In this document: one piece after another, positions 27,113-34,879 of the stretch
Position numbering within the stretch: position 1 is the stretch's first letter
Layout: each line of letters opens with the position of its first letter
NCBI RefSeq assembly: GCF_002953935.1
Contig: NZ_CP026514.1
Span: 806,001-870,000 of the forward strand
Length of the DNA stretch: 64,000 bases
DNA from: Arthrobacter sp. PGP41
GTDB lineage: Bacteria > Actinomycetota > Actinomycetes > Actinomycetales > Micrococcaceae
Direction: 5' to 3'
Translations under genes and position numbers: made by a program
Notes under the pieces: generated by a model
Seen by the model: only the letters and a program-made list of their open reading frames with translations
What the model was told of the DNA's origin: nothing
Database searches by the model: none

Positions 27113-27850
27113 TTACTTTTCGGTATATGTCCTCTTGGTGGACAAAGGCCTGCCGCTGCGCACCCGGGCCGCCCAGATCAGCGCCAGCCCAACCACGTAA
27201 CACAGCACCGCGGTGTAGTTGACCACGAACATGATGGCGCTCCACCCCGGAGGCACCAGGGGAAACAGCAGGCTAAGGCCGATCGCCGCGCCGCCCAGGG
27301 CAAGAAGGCCGGCTGCCGCCCGCACCAGCACCGGCAGCCGGCTCCGGACAGCCCGCGCCATGGCGGGCAGCAGGACCAGGCCCACATATGCGGGGTAGGC
27401 TCGGCCCGCGGCACCGTAGTACTGCGCCAAGAGGGCGTTGTTCTCGCTTCTGACTGACATTGCCGACAGCCCCGCCGATGAGCCCGTGGTGTCCATCATG
27501 AAGAACACCACTGTCATCACCAGCGAAACGACCCCCAGCACAATCATGCCGGCCTTCCCCGTGATGAGCCGGTAGGCGCCTTCGGCACCGAAGCCGAGCG
27601 TGACGCGGATCCCGATGAAATAGATGGCGGCAAAGATGATGAACCGCAGCAGCAGGTTGGCAAGGTTGATGCCGCCCAACGCGTGATCGATGGCTACGTA
27701 CGGTGCTTCGATGCTCAGGAGGATGGCGGCGGTCATCAGGGCGAAGATATAGAAGAGCGACCTGTTCTCGCCGCGCAGTGCGCTGGGGATGCGGGCAGCG
27801 GCCACAAGGCCGCAGGTGGCAAGGGTGGACCACTGAAGAATTTCGATCAT
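27113..27850 (-). CDS. Seven-span membrane protein of unknown function, partner of the HTH gene
   Basis: A 245-residue integral membrane protein with about seven hydrophobic helices (near 5-22, 30-52, 60-82, 97-120, 150-165, 175-195 and 205-230). I do not recognise a transporter signature. Its ATG overlaps the stop of the upstream HTH gene by four bases, so the two are translationally coupled and probably work together: a DNA-binding or sensory soluble protein and a membrane partner. The short basic tail (Arg-Ser-Gly-Arg-Pro-Leu-Ser-Thr-Lys-Arg) is cytoplasmic by the positive-inside rule. Confidence 0.7.
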   Translation of the reverse strand: MIEILQWSTLATCGLVAAARIPSALRGENRSLFYIFALMTAAILLSIEAPYVAIDHALGGINLANLLLRFIIFAAIYFIGIRVTLGFGAEGAYRLITGKAGMIVLGVVSLVMTVVFFMMDTTGSSAGLSAMSVRSENNALLAQYYGAAGRAYPAYVGLVLLPAMARAVRSRLPVLVRAAAGLLALGGAAIGLSLLFPLVPPGWSAIMFVVNYTAVLCYVVGLALIWAARVRSGRPLSTKRTYTEK

Positions 27851-28581
27851 CCCAGGTTCTCCCAGATTTTTTCGGTTTGCGCCTGGTCCTGTTCTTGGCG
27901 CCGCAACACCTTGCCCAGTGCCTGCAGCCTGTCACCGGCCAGGGCCGTGAGGTCGCCGTCGGACAGGCTGTCCAATGCCCCCTGCCGGGCGCCGGCCGGC
28001 CAGCCGGCTTCTTCCTCCGTGATGAGGCCGGTAGCCACGAGCCCGCCTGTGGGTCCGACGCCGGCGGCGAGGGACGTGGCTATGGCCAGTTCAGGGGACA
28101 GCCGGTTCGCGGTCAGCTGGGCGGAGTAGTTTTGCGGCGCGACGCCGGTGGCCGCCGAAACGCGGTGCCGCACTTCGCCGTCGTCAATTGCATCAACCCA
28201 GTTCTTTACCGACGTGGAGTGCGGGACAGCGGAGAGCGGCAGTGTTTCCTTGGCGGGGACGGCTGCTTCCATCGCCGGCCGCGCCAGCAGTGCCCGCAGG
28301 AGGTCGGCCGTGGAGATCTGGCTCACCAGTTCAGCGGGGGTGGGGGGACGCAGGGGGCCTGCCAGGTCCCGGTAGGCTTCGAAGCTGGCGAGGGCTGCAA
28401 CAGGATTAACGCCGTACGCGCGGCTGATGCTGACCACCGTGCCCACAGCGACTTTTCCGCGGACCAGCTGCTGGGCGAGCGTGGTCCGCTTGATCCCGGA
28501 GACCCTGCAGACATCTGCCGTGCTGGCGTCCGGCGCAATACCTTGCAGCCAGCGCTGGAACGCCTTGGCGGGGAGGGTCAT
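27847..28581 (-). CDS. HTH (XRE-like) domain protein
   Basis: A 244-residue soluble protein. Residues about 18-62 form an XRE-like helix-turn-helix (Cys-Arg-Val-Ser-Gly-Ile-Lys-Arg-Thr-Thr-Leu-Ala-Gln-Gln-Leu followed by a recognition-like helix and Tyr-Gly-Val-Asn-Pro-Val). Residues 75-244 are Ala/Leu-rich helices with no family I recognise, including Ser-Ala-Ala-Thr-Gly-Val-Ala-Pro-Gln-Asn-Tyr. The HTH probably regulates its own operon and perhaps senses something through the membrane partner; this is inference. The promoter must lie in the roughly 85 bases between this gene and the divergent ABC-F leader. Confidence 0.7.
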   Translation of the reverse strand: MTLPAKAFQRWLQGIAPDASTADVCRVSGIKRTTLAQQLVRGKVAVGTVVSISRAYGVNPVAALASFEAYRDLAGPLRPPTPAELVSQISTADLLRALLARPAMEAAVPAKETLPLSAVPHSTSVKNWVDAIDDGEVRHRVSAATGVAPQNYSAQLTANRLSPELAIATSLAAGVGPTGGLVATGLITEEEAGWPAGARQGALDSLSDGDLTALAGDRLQALGKVLRRQEQDQAQTEKIWENLG

Positions 28582-28640
28582 GAAGTGCTCTCTGCAGAAC
28601 GGGTGTTTCGTAGATTTTAGCCTGCCCTTGGTGGCCTGGT

Positions 28641-28669
28641 TTTACCAGGACTGCCGTTTCGACTATGCT
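28641..28669 (+). promoter_or_regulatory. Promoter of the ABC-F/exporter operon
   Basis: A -35 box TTTACC (28641-28646), 17 bases and a -10 box TATGCT (28664-28669). The start of transcription would be near 28676, just before the attenuator hairpin. Confidence 0.5.
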
Positions 28670-28680
28670 TAATGGTCGAG

Positions 28681-28726
28681 CCCGTTGGTCCGTACACCCC
28701 CCAAGTCCGGACCAGCGGGTTCTTTC
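28681..28726 (+). terminator. Candidate transcription attenuator in the ABC-F leader
   Basis: CCCGTTGGTCCG (28681-28692) pairs with CGGACCAGCGGG (28708-28719, one wobble), followed by TTCTTTC: a Rho-independent terminator shape about 105 bases before the ABC-F start. Its 3' arm CAGCGGGTT (28713-28721) is also perfectly complementary over 9 bases to AACCCGCTG (28796-28804), which would form a competing antiterminator. Leader attenuation is well known for antibiotic-type ABC-F genes; the mechanism here is inferred from base pairing. Confidence 0.55.
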
Positions 28727-28831
28727 ATGTCCTGCGGCCCGCGCGCCTTCCTCCCGGGCAATCGGCATGGCCCTGCCGCTCGTTTCAGGCAGGGAAACCC
28801 GCTGCGGACGCAGCGGCGAAAGGATGGATCA

Positions 28832-30475
28832 ATGACTGCAACCCTTGTAGCCAAGGACGTCTCCGGCGGTCATGACCACCGGCAGCTGTTCTCGGGGCTT
28901 TCCCTGACCGTCGCGCCCGGAGACGTCGTGGGCGTGGTGGGTGCCAACGGAGCCGGGAAGTCGACGCTGCTCCGGCTTCTCGCCGGCGTGGACGAGCCGC
29001 AGGACGGCTCGGTCAGCCTTGCCCCCGCCGACGCTTTTGTAGGGTGGCTTCCCCAGGAGCACGAACGCGTGCCGGGTGAAACCGTTGCCGGATACATAGC
29101 CCGGCGCACAGGCTGTGCCCAGGCCACCGCCGAGATGGAAGCCACGGCGGAGGCGCTGGGAGCAGGTGCCCCGGGAGCAGATGATGCGTATGCGCTGGCT
29201 TTCGACCGGTGGATGGCTTCCGGCGCAGCCGACCTGGATGACCGGCTTCCCGCGGTATTGGCTGACCTTGGGCTGGAGACTGGCCCGGACGCGGCCATGA
29301 CCGGCCTTTCCGGCGGGCAGGCCGCGCGGGTTGCGCTGGCCGCACTGCTCCTGAGCCGGTTCGACGTGGTGCTGCTGGACGAACCCACCAATGACCTTGA
29401 CTTGGAGGGCCTCGCCAAGCTCGAGGACTTCGTCAAGGGCCTGCGGGGCGGTGCTGTGCTGGTGAGCCATGACCGCGAGTTCCTGGCCCGCTGTGTCACC
29501 ACGGTGGTGGAACTGGACCTTGCCCAGAACGCTGTGGCCGTCTACGACGGCGGCTATGACGCCTTCCTCGAGGAACGCGCCGTTGCCCGGCGACACGCCC
29601 GCGAAAAGTACGAGGAGTTTGCGGCCACCAAGGCAGACCTGGTGTCCAGGGCCCGGACCCAGCGTGAATGGAGCTCGCAGGGCGTGCGGAACGCCATGAA
29701 GAAGAGCCCGGACAATGACAAGATCCGCCGGGCCGCCAGCACCGAGTCTTCAGAAAAGCAGGCCCAGAAGGTACGCCAGATGGAGTCCCGCATTGCAAGG
29801 CTGGATGCGGTGGAAGAGCCGCGGAAGGAATGGCAGCTGCAGTTCTCCATCGGCAAGGCACCCCTCTCCAGTTCCGTGGTTGCAACGCTCCGCGACGCCG
29901 TGGTCCGGCAGGGCGACTTTACCTTGGGACCCGTCAACCTCCAGCTCAACGCGGGGGAGCGGATCGGCATCACGGGACCCAACGGTGCCGGGAAGTCCAC
30001 CCTGCTGCGGCTGCTGCTGGGCGGTATCAGGCCGGATTCCGGGAGCGCCGCCATGGGTGCCTCCGTGGCCATCGGGGAGATTGACCAGGCCCGAGGGCTG
30101 CTGGCCGGCAACCTTACCCTTGCCGACGCCGTCGAGGCCGTCCTGGCGGATATGACCCCGGCCGAGGTCCGCACCCTGCTCGCCAAGTTCGGCCTGAGGG
30201 CGGACCACACGTCCCGGACCGTTGATTCTTTGTCGCCGGGCGAGCGGACCCGGGCCGCGCTGGCACTGCTCCAGGCCCGCGGCGTGAACCTCCTGGTCCT
30301 GGACGAGCCCACCAACCACCTCGACCTTCCCGCCATTGAGCAGCTGGAGGAGGCCCTGGAAAATTATGACGGGGCGCTGCTGCTGGTGACCCACGATCGG
30401 CGGCTGCTGGAAAACGTGCGGCTGGATGTACGTTGGAATGTGGATAACGGCACGGTAGAGGAGCAGCAGCAATGA
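28832..30475 (+). CDS. ABC-F family ATP-binding protein (ribosome protection type)
   Basis: A 547-residue protein with two ABC domains and no membrane segment. The first domain has [14 protein letters not shown] and Leu-Leu-Asp-Glu-Pro-Thr-Asn-Asp-Leu-Asp; the second has [14 protein letters not shown] and Leu-Asp-Glu-Pro-Thr-Asn-His-Leu-Asp. A charged interdomain linker lies around residues 240-330. Such proteins bind the ribosomal E site to rescue translation or dislodge antibiotics. The ATG at 28832 follows AAAGGATGG; a longer upstream frame would cross the leader hairpins. It is coupled to the exporter gene by ATGA. Confidence 0.93.
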   Translation: MTATLVAKDVSGGHDHRQLFSGLSLTVAPGDVVGVVGANGAGKSTLLRLLAGVDEPQDGSVSLAPADAFVGWLPQEHERVPGETVAGYIARRTGCAQATAEMEATAEALGAGAPGADDAYALAFDRWMASGAADLDDRLPAVLADLGLETGPDAAMTGLSGGQAARVALAALLLSRFDVVLLDEPTNDLDLEGLAKLEDFVKGLRGGAVLVSHDREFLARCVTTVVELDLAQNAVAVYDGGYDAFLEERAVARRHAREKYEEFAATKADLVSRARTQREWSSQGVRNAMKKSPDNDKIRRAASTESSEKQAQKVRQMESRIARLDAVEEPRKEWQLQFSIGKAPLSSSVVATLRDAVVRQGDFTLGPVNLQLNAGERIGITGPNGAGKSTLLRLLLGGIRPDSGSAAMGASVAIGEIDQARGLLAGNLTLADAVEAVLADMTPAEVRTLLAKFGLRADHTSRTVDSLSPGERTRAALALLQARGVNLLVLDEPTNHLDLPAIEQLEEALENYDGALLLVTHDRRLLENVRLDVRWNVDNGTVEEQQQ

Positions 30476-32385
30476 GCATGGAAGGGGTGGCCTGGAGCTC
30501 GCTGTACAAGATCACCCGGGCCAAAAGCGGTTCCCAGCCCTTCTCCAAGGACACGCTGAAGCGCGTCCTTGGCTTTGCCCGGCCGCACCGCGGAAAGCTC
30601 ATCGCGTTCGTGGCACTGTCCGTGGTGATGGCGTTCCTGGCCGTCGCCACGCCTGTCCTCGCCGGTCAGGTGGTGGACGCCATCGTGGCCAAGGCTGCCG
30701 CCGGGGAAGTGGTCCGGCTCGCGGTGCTGATTGCCGTCGTCGCTGTTGCGGAAGCAGGCCTGGGGCTGGTGAGCCGCTGGCTTTCCTCCACCATTGGCGA
30801 GGGCGTGATCGTGGATCTCCGCACCCGGGTGTTCGACCATGTGCAGAAGATGCCCATCGCCTTCTTCACCCGTACCCGGACCGGGGCCCTGGTCAGCAGG
30901 CTGAACAATGACGTCATCGGCGCCCAGTCAGCGTTTGCCGGCACCCTGTCCGGCGTGGTCAGCAATGTGGTGGCGCTGATCCTGACTCTCGTGGTGATGC
31001 TGGGAACCTCCTGGCAGGTGACCGTGCTGGCCATGATCCTGCTGCCCATTTTCCTCATCCCCGCCCGCCGGATGGGGTCCCGGCTGGCGGACCTGCGGCG
31101 TGAGGCGGCCGAGCACAACGCCGCCATGGGCACCCAGATGACCGAGAGGTTCTCCGCCCCCGGTGCCACCCTGGTGAAGTTGTTCGGCCGTCCCGACGAG
31201 GAATCCCGGGAATTCGCGGTGCGGGCCGGACGGGTCCGGGACATCGGGGTGCGCACCGCAATGCTGCAGTTCACCTTTGTCACGGCGCTGACCCTGGTTT
31301 CCGCGCTCGCGCTCGCCCTCGTGTACGGGCTGGGCGGCTGGATGGCCATCACCGGCCAGCTGGCGGCTGGCGACGTCGTGGTGCTGGCGCTGCTGCTCAC
31401 CCGGCTCTACGCGCCGCTTACCGCGCTTTCCAACGCGCGGGTGGAAATCATGAGCGCCCTGGTCAGCTTCGAGCGTGTGTTCGAAATCCTGGACCTGAAG
31501 CCGCTCATCCAGCAGAAACCGGACGCCGTGGCCGTTCCGCCCGGTCCGGTCTCCGTGGAGTTCGACGACGTCCGGTTCGCCTACCCCTCCGCGGACAAGG
31601 TTTCCCTGGCTTCCCTGGAAGAGGTATCCACGCTGGACACCCGCGGCGGGGAGGAAGTGCTGCACGGCATCAGCTTCCGGGTGGAACCGGGCCAAACCGT
31701 GGCGCTGGTGGGTTCCTCCGGTGCCGGCAAATCCACCATCGCGCAGCTGCTCGCACGGCTCTACGACGTGGACTCCGGTGCGGTGCGCCTGGGCGGCACT
31801 GTTCCCGGCACCGGCGTGGACCTGCGCGATGTCACCTTTGATTCCCTGCGGGACACGCTGGGCATGGTCACGCAGGACGGCCACCTCTTCCACGAGTCCA
31901 TCGCCTCGAATTTGCGGCTTGCCCGGCCCGAAGCCACGGAAGCGGACATGTGGGAGGTCATCCGGCAGGCCAGGCTGGAAACCATGATCCGTTCCCTGCC
32001 GGACGGGCTGGACACTGTGGTGGGGGAGCGCGGCTACCGGCTTTCCGGCGGTGAACGGCAGCGCCTCACCATTGCGCGGCTGCTTATCGCCCAGCCTCGG
32101 GTGGTTATCCTCGATGAGGCAACGGCTGCCCTTGACTCCACCAACGAAGCCGCCGTGCAGGCGGCCCTGGGGGCCGCGCTCGAGGGGCGCACCGCCGTCG
32201 TGATTGCGCACCGCCTGTCCACTGTCCGGGCCGCGGACGCGATCCTGGTAGTGGAGGATGGCCGGATCGTGGAACGCGGGACCCACACCGAACTGCTTGC
32301 TGCCGAAGGGCGGTACGCCGAGCTTTACCGGACGCAGTTCGACGAGGCCACGGCGGTGGCCCAGGAAGCAGTTCCGGAGTTCTAG
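30472..32385 (+). CDS. ABC exporter, fused permease and ATPase
   Basis: A 637-residue half-transporter: six membrane helices within residues about 35-330 and a nucleotide-binding domain at about 355-625 with Walker A (Gly-Ser-Ser-Gly-Ala-Gly-Lys-Ser-Thr), signature (Leu-Ser-Gly-Gly-Glu-Arg-Gln-Arg), Walker B (Ile-Leu-Asp-Glu-Ala-Thr) and an H-loop His. It belongs to the lipid/multidrug exporter class and would work as a dimer. Its start lies inside the ABC-F stop (ATGA), so a drug efflux or protection role shared with the ABC-F protein is likely but unproven. Confidence 0.92.
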   Translation: MSMEGVAWSSLYKITRAKSGSQPFSKDTLKRVLGFARPHRGKLIAFVALSVVMAFLAVATPVLAGQVVDAIVAKAAAGEVVRLAVLIAVVAVAEAGLGLVSRWLSSTIGEGVIVDLRTRVFDHVQKMPIAFFTRTRTGALVSRLNNDVIGAQSAFAGTLSGVVSNVVALILTLVVMLGTSWQVTVLAMILLPIFLIPARRMGSRLADLRREAAEHNAAMGTQMTERFSAPGATLVKLFGRPDEESREFAVRAGRVRDIGVRTAMLQFTFVTALTLVSALALALVYGLGGWMAITGQLAAGDVVVLALLLTRLYAPLTALSNARVEIMSALVSFERVFEILDLKPLIQQKPDAVAVPPGPVSVEFDDVRFAYPSADKVSLASLEEVSTLDTRGGEEVLHGISFRVEPGQTVALVGSSGAGKSTIAQLLARLYDVDSGAVRLGGTVPGTGVDLRDVTFDSLRDTLGMVTQDGHLFHESIASNLRLARPEATEADMWEVIRQARLETMIRSLPDGLDTVVGERGYRLSGGERQRLTIARLLIAQPRVVILDEATAALDSTNEAAVQAALGAALEGRTAVVIAHRLSTVRAADAILVVEDGRIVERGTHTELLAAEGRYAELYRTQFDEATAVAQEAVPEF

Positions 32386-32819
32386 GCTCCCAGGGAAGCG
32401 CTGCCCGGCCTGGCGGCGAGCTCGGGCAGGATGTGGTCCGTCAGCAGCGGCGCCAGGTCTTCGACGGGTTCCGTGCCGCTGCCCAGGGCAGCCAGGTCCA
32501 GCCAGCGGATTTCTTCGATCTCCCCGGAAGGACGGGCCGCCCACGTGCCCGGCGCAGTGAAGACGGTGGCTTCAATATCGGTGGCGGCCTCGTTGGCGGC
32601 AGCGGCGATCCAGACGCCCATCAGCTGCAGTTCACTTGGATCCAGGACGATGCCAACTTCTTCAGCCAGCTCCCGGGCTGCCGCCTGGACAGCTGTTTCG
32701 CCCGGCTCCGGCTTGCCGCCCGGGTGCATGAACATTGCCGTGCCGCGCTTCCTCACCGTGAGGAGCCGGCCGGCGTCGTCGAACACGCAGACGGCGGAGA
32801 CCACAATGCGGTCCTTCAT
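32382..32819 (-). CDS. NUDIX hydrolase
   Basis: A 145-residue pyrophosphohydrolase with a full NUDIX box: Gly-Lys-Pro-Glu-Pro-Gly-Glu-Thr, then Arg-Glu-Leu-Ala-Glu-Glu-Val-Gly. The Met-Phe-Met-His-Pro-Gly-Gly-Lys-Pro approach resembles the MutT/YjhB group that cleans up oxidised or unusual nucleotides. The start ATG at 32819 overlaps the DUF6314 stop. Its stop codon shares the palindrome CTAG with the stop of the convergent ABC exporter gene. Confidence 0.92.
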   Translation of the reverse strand: MKDRIVVSAVCVFDDAGRLLTVRKRGTAMFMHPGGKPEPGETAVQAAARELAEEVGIVLDPSELQLMGVWIAAAANEAATDIEATVFTAPGTWAARPSGEIEEIRWLDLAALGSGTEPVEDLAPLLTDHILPELAARPGSASLGA

Positions 32820-33313
32820 GCGGCACCGCCTGGGATCCGGACCAGATGCGAGGCCAGCAGCAGGTCCTTCTTCGGGCCCTTCACGTCCCAGGTGTAGCTG
32901 AACCTGTCGGCGTCCCCGTAGGCGTAGGCGACGCGGTAGGTGTCGGGGTCGCACCAGTGCTGGTCCAGGTTGGTCTCCGGCGTGAAGCTCATGGTGTGGA
33001 AGGGGCGGCCGTCCGGGAAGAAAACATCCAGTGCATCCGGGCGGGCTGTGTTTTTCAGCAGGTATTCCCGGGAGGCGGGGCCTGTAAAGGATGGCCAGCG
33101 CATGGTGCCTTCCTCGCGAAGGGCCAGGCCGTCGTCGTCCGTGGGAACAAAATGCACGACGCCGGAAAAGGTGCCGCGGGTGCCCTCCGCGCGGTCCAGC
33201 AGGTCCCGCTGGACGGCCCACCGTCCGGCCTCTGCAGTGCCCGTGGCGCGGCTGGGCCCGGCGGGGCCAAGGAGGTAGGCGCGAAGCTGGAACTCCGGGG
33301 AAGGATGGTTCAA
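32816..33313 (-). CDS. DUF6314 family protein
   Basis: A 165-residue protein resembling DUF6314 (Leu-Arg-Ala-Tyr-Leu-Leu-Gly start, a lipocalin-like set of strands with Tyr-Ala-Tyr-Gly-Asp-Ala-Asp and Trp-Asp-Val-Lys-Gly-Pro-Lys-Lys-Asp). Function unknown. The only reasonable start is TTG at 33313, one base after the 3' end of the tRNA-Arg gene on the same strand, so the ribosome site would lie within the tRNA 3' end (GAGGG) or be absent. It overlaps the NUDIX gene by ATGA. Confidence 0.8.
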   Translation of the reverse strand: MNHPSPEFQLRAYLLGPAGPSRATGTAEAGRWAVQRDLLDRAEGTRGTFSGVVHFVPTDDDGLALREEGTMRWPSFTGPASREYLLKNTARPDALDVFFPDGRPFHTMSFTPETNLDQHWCDPDTYRVAYAYGDADRFSYTWDVKGPKKDLLLASHLVRIPGGAA

Positions 33314-33314
33314 G

Positions 33315-33387
33315 TGCCCTCGATTGGAATCGAACCAACGACACCGGCTTTAGGAGAGCCGTGCTCTATCCACTGAGCTACGAGGGC
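33315..33387 (-). tRNA. tRNA-Arg (anticodon CCU)
   Basis: A 73-nucleotide cloverleaf: acceptor arm GCCCTCG/CGAGGGC, D arm GCTC/GAGC, anticodon arm CGGCT/AGCCG with loop CTCCTAA (anticodon CCT, reading AGG), and T arm GTTGG/CCAAT with the TTCGATT loop. The discriminator is A and CCA is not encoded. It abuts the DUF6314 start codon. Confidence 0.97.
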
Positions 33388-33469
33388 TTGCGTCCGTAGG
33401 ATCGGCGGGCCAGTCCGGCCGGACACGGATACAAGCATACAAGGTGCGGGGCCGTACTACGCTCAAGGC

Positions 33470-34225
33470 ATGAGTTCAGCGCCGTCCGCCGCCCCAGCCT
33501 TCGCCTTTATTCCGGACACCACCTCCACACGGCAGTACATCGGCGCGTGGTCGGTCCTGAGCGTGCTGCAGTATTTCGCGGCGGAAGCGGCAGCGGTCGG
33601 AGCGTGGGCAGGACCCACTGCCTACGACCTCCGGACCGGCTATATCAGCGACCTGGGGGCACTGAACTGCGGGATCTATGACGGCCGCCACGTGTGTTCC
33701 CCGCTGAACTGGCTGATGAACGCCTCGTTCGTGGTCCAAGGCCTGGGAATGCTGCTGGGTGCTGTCCTGCTGACGTCCGGGCTGCTGTGCGTGGCGGCCC
33801 GGGCGGACCTGCGGGTGCAGCCGCGGCGGCGGCCCTGGATGGCGGCTGTCTGGGTGCGGATCCTGACAGGGGCTGCCGGGGCCGGCACTGTAATTGTTGG
33901 ACTGGTGCCGGAGGATGCGGGCTCAAGCTGGCACTTCGTGGGCGCCCTGGTGTACTTCCTCGCCGGGGCGGGCGCGCTGTTGGTGCTGGGAGTCCTTTGG
34001 CTGCGGAAGACAGCTTTCGCCTGGTTCATCCTGGCCTGCGGTGCTGTTTCTTCCGCTGCCCTGGCGACCGGTGGGCTGACGCGCATGGATGTGCCGGAGC
34101 CGGGCACGCTGGAGCGGCTGATGGGCTACCCGGTCACGGTGGGCATGGCCACCGCAGGCTTGGTCATCGCGCACCGTGTGCACCGGCACCGCAAGGAGGT
34201 CCGGGGCATGGCTGCGGTCAACTAG
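33470..34225 (+). CDS. DUF998 family membrane protein
   Basis: A 251-residue integral membrane protein with about six hydrophobic helices. It carries the family's Tyr-Ile-Ser-Asp-Leu-Gly and the following loop with Cys residues before Pro-Leu-Asn-Trp-Leu-Met-Asn, and Leu-Val-Pro-Glu-Asp near the middle. Function unknown; DUF998 proteins are distantly similar to Frag1/DRAM-type membrane proteins. It overlaps the convergent downstream gene by eight bases. Confidence 0.85.
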   Translation: MSSAPSAAPAFAFIPDTTSTRQYIGAWSVLSVLQYFAAEAAAVGAWAGPTAYDLRTGYISDLGALNCGIYDGRHVCSPLNWLMNASFVVQGLGMLLGAVLLTSGLLCVAARADLRVQPRRRPWMAAVWVRILTGAAGAGTVIVGLVPEDAGSSWHFVGALVYFLAGAGALLVLGVLWLRKTAFAWFILACGAVSSAALATGGLTRMDVPEPGTLERLMGYPVTVGMATAGLVIAHRVHRHRKEVRGMAAVN

Positions 34226-34847
34226 CTGCCTTGGGCTTCCGGGTACCGAGGATGACTGCGGCAGCGCCCGCGAGCAGGCTCAGGACCAGCAGGACCCAGC
34301 CGGCAACGGTGAGGCCCGATGCAAGGGCAACCTGGCCGGCGTCGGGTGTTTCTGCTGCCAGCATGCCGTCGATAGCCACGTTGGCCCAGAGCCGCACCAC
34401 CACGAAGAGCAGCGGGAAAGCCCAGAGCGCCCAGCGCAGCGCCTTCCGGGCAACGTTCGTCCCGATCAGCAGCAGCCACGTGAACCCGAAAATCAGCGGA
34501 AACAAGGTGCCCGCCGTCTTGTGCAGATAGTTGAGCTGACCGCGGGCGTCCGCGTCCATGGCGGCCTGCAGTGTGCCGATGTAGGCGGGGTCGAAACCGC
34601 CAATAAGGGAGTCCGGCATGGCGAGGCCGCCGGAGAGCTGCCGGAGCTGGTCCAGGGTCAGCAGGTGCAGGTACCAGAAGAGGAACAGGCTGGCCACCAC
34701 GCCCGCGATGAGGAGGAGGTTGCCGTTGCTTTGGGCCTTTTGCGGGGTGCGGGCCGTTGTGGGGTTCACCACGGGCGGGAGGTGGTGCTGGGGTACCGCC
34801 GCCCTGGAGCCGTGCTTCTTGATCCGCTGGGCAGGTGTCTTGGCCAT
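34218..34847 (-). CDS. Hypothetical four-span membrane protein
   Basis: A 209-residue protein with a basic N-terminus (Met-Ala-Lys-Thr-Pro-Ala-Gln-Arg-Ile-Lys-Lys) and four hydrophobic segments (about 45-65, 112-130, 138-158 and 175-198). I do not recognise a family. The ATG at 34847 is one choice; an in-frame ATG at 34868 is the alternative, and neither has a strong ribosome site. It is convergent with DUF998 and divergent from the inositol monophosphatase gene. Confidence 0.72.
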   Translation of the reverse strand: MAKTPAQRIKKHGSRAAVPQHHLPPVVNPTTARTPQKAQSNGNLLLIAGVVASLFLFWYLHLLTLDQLRQLSGGLAMPDSLIGGFDPAYIGTLQAAMDADARGQLNYLHKTAGTLFPLIFGFTWLLLIGTNVARKALRWALWAFPLLFVVVRLWANVAIDGMLAAETPDAGQVALASGLTVAGWVLLVLSLLAGAAAVILGTRKPKAAS

Positions 34848-34879
34848 GGCACCATTATCGCGCCCCATAAACTGAAGCC

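Noticed and set aside
27060..27125. AT-rich stretch after the alpha-mannosidase gene, considered as a horizontal-transfer boundary or att site
   Set aside because: No direct repeats, integrase or tRNA end is nearby; it may simply be a 3' untranslated region of the minus-strand membrane gene.
28665..28835. Possible 56-codon leader peptide ending in ATGA at the ABC-F start
   Set aside because: Its ATG overlaps the predicted -10 box and lies upstream of the predicted transcription start, and no ribosome site precedes it.
33315..33387. tRNA-Arg as an integration site for a mobile element
   Set aside because: No partial tRNA repeat, integrase or phage gene is visible on either side; both flanks hold ordinary chromosomal genes.
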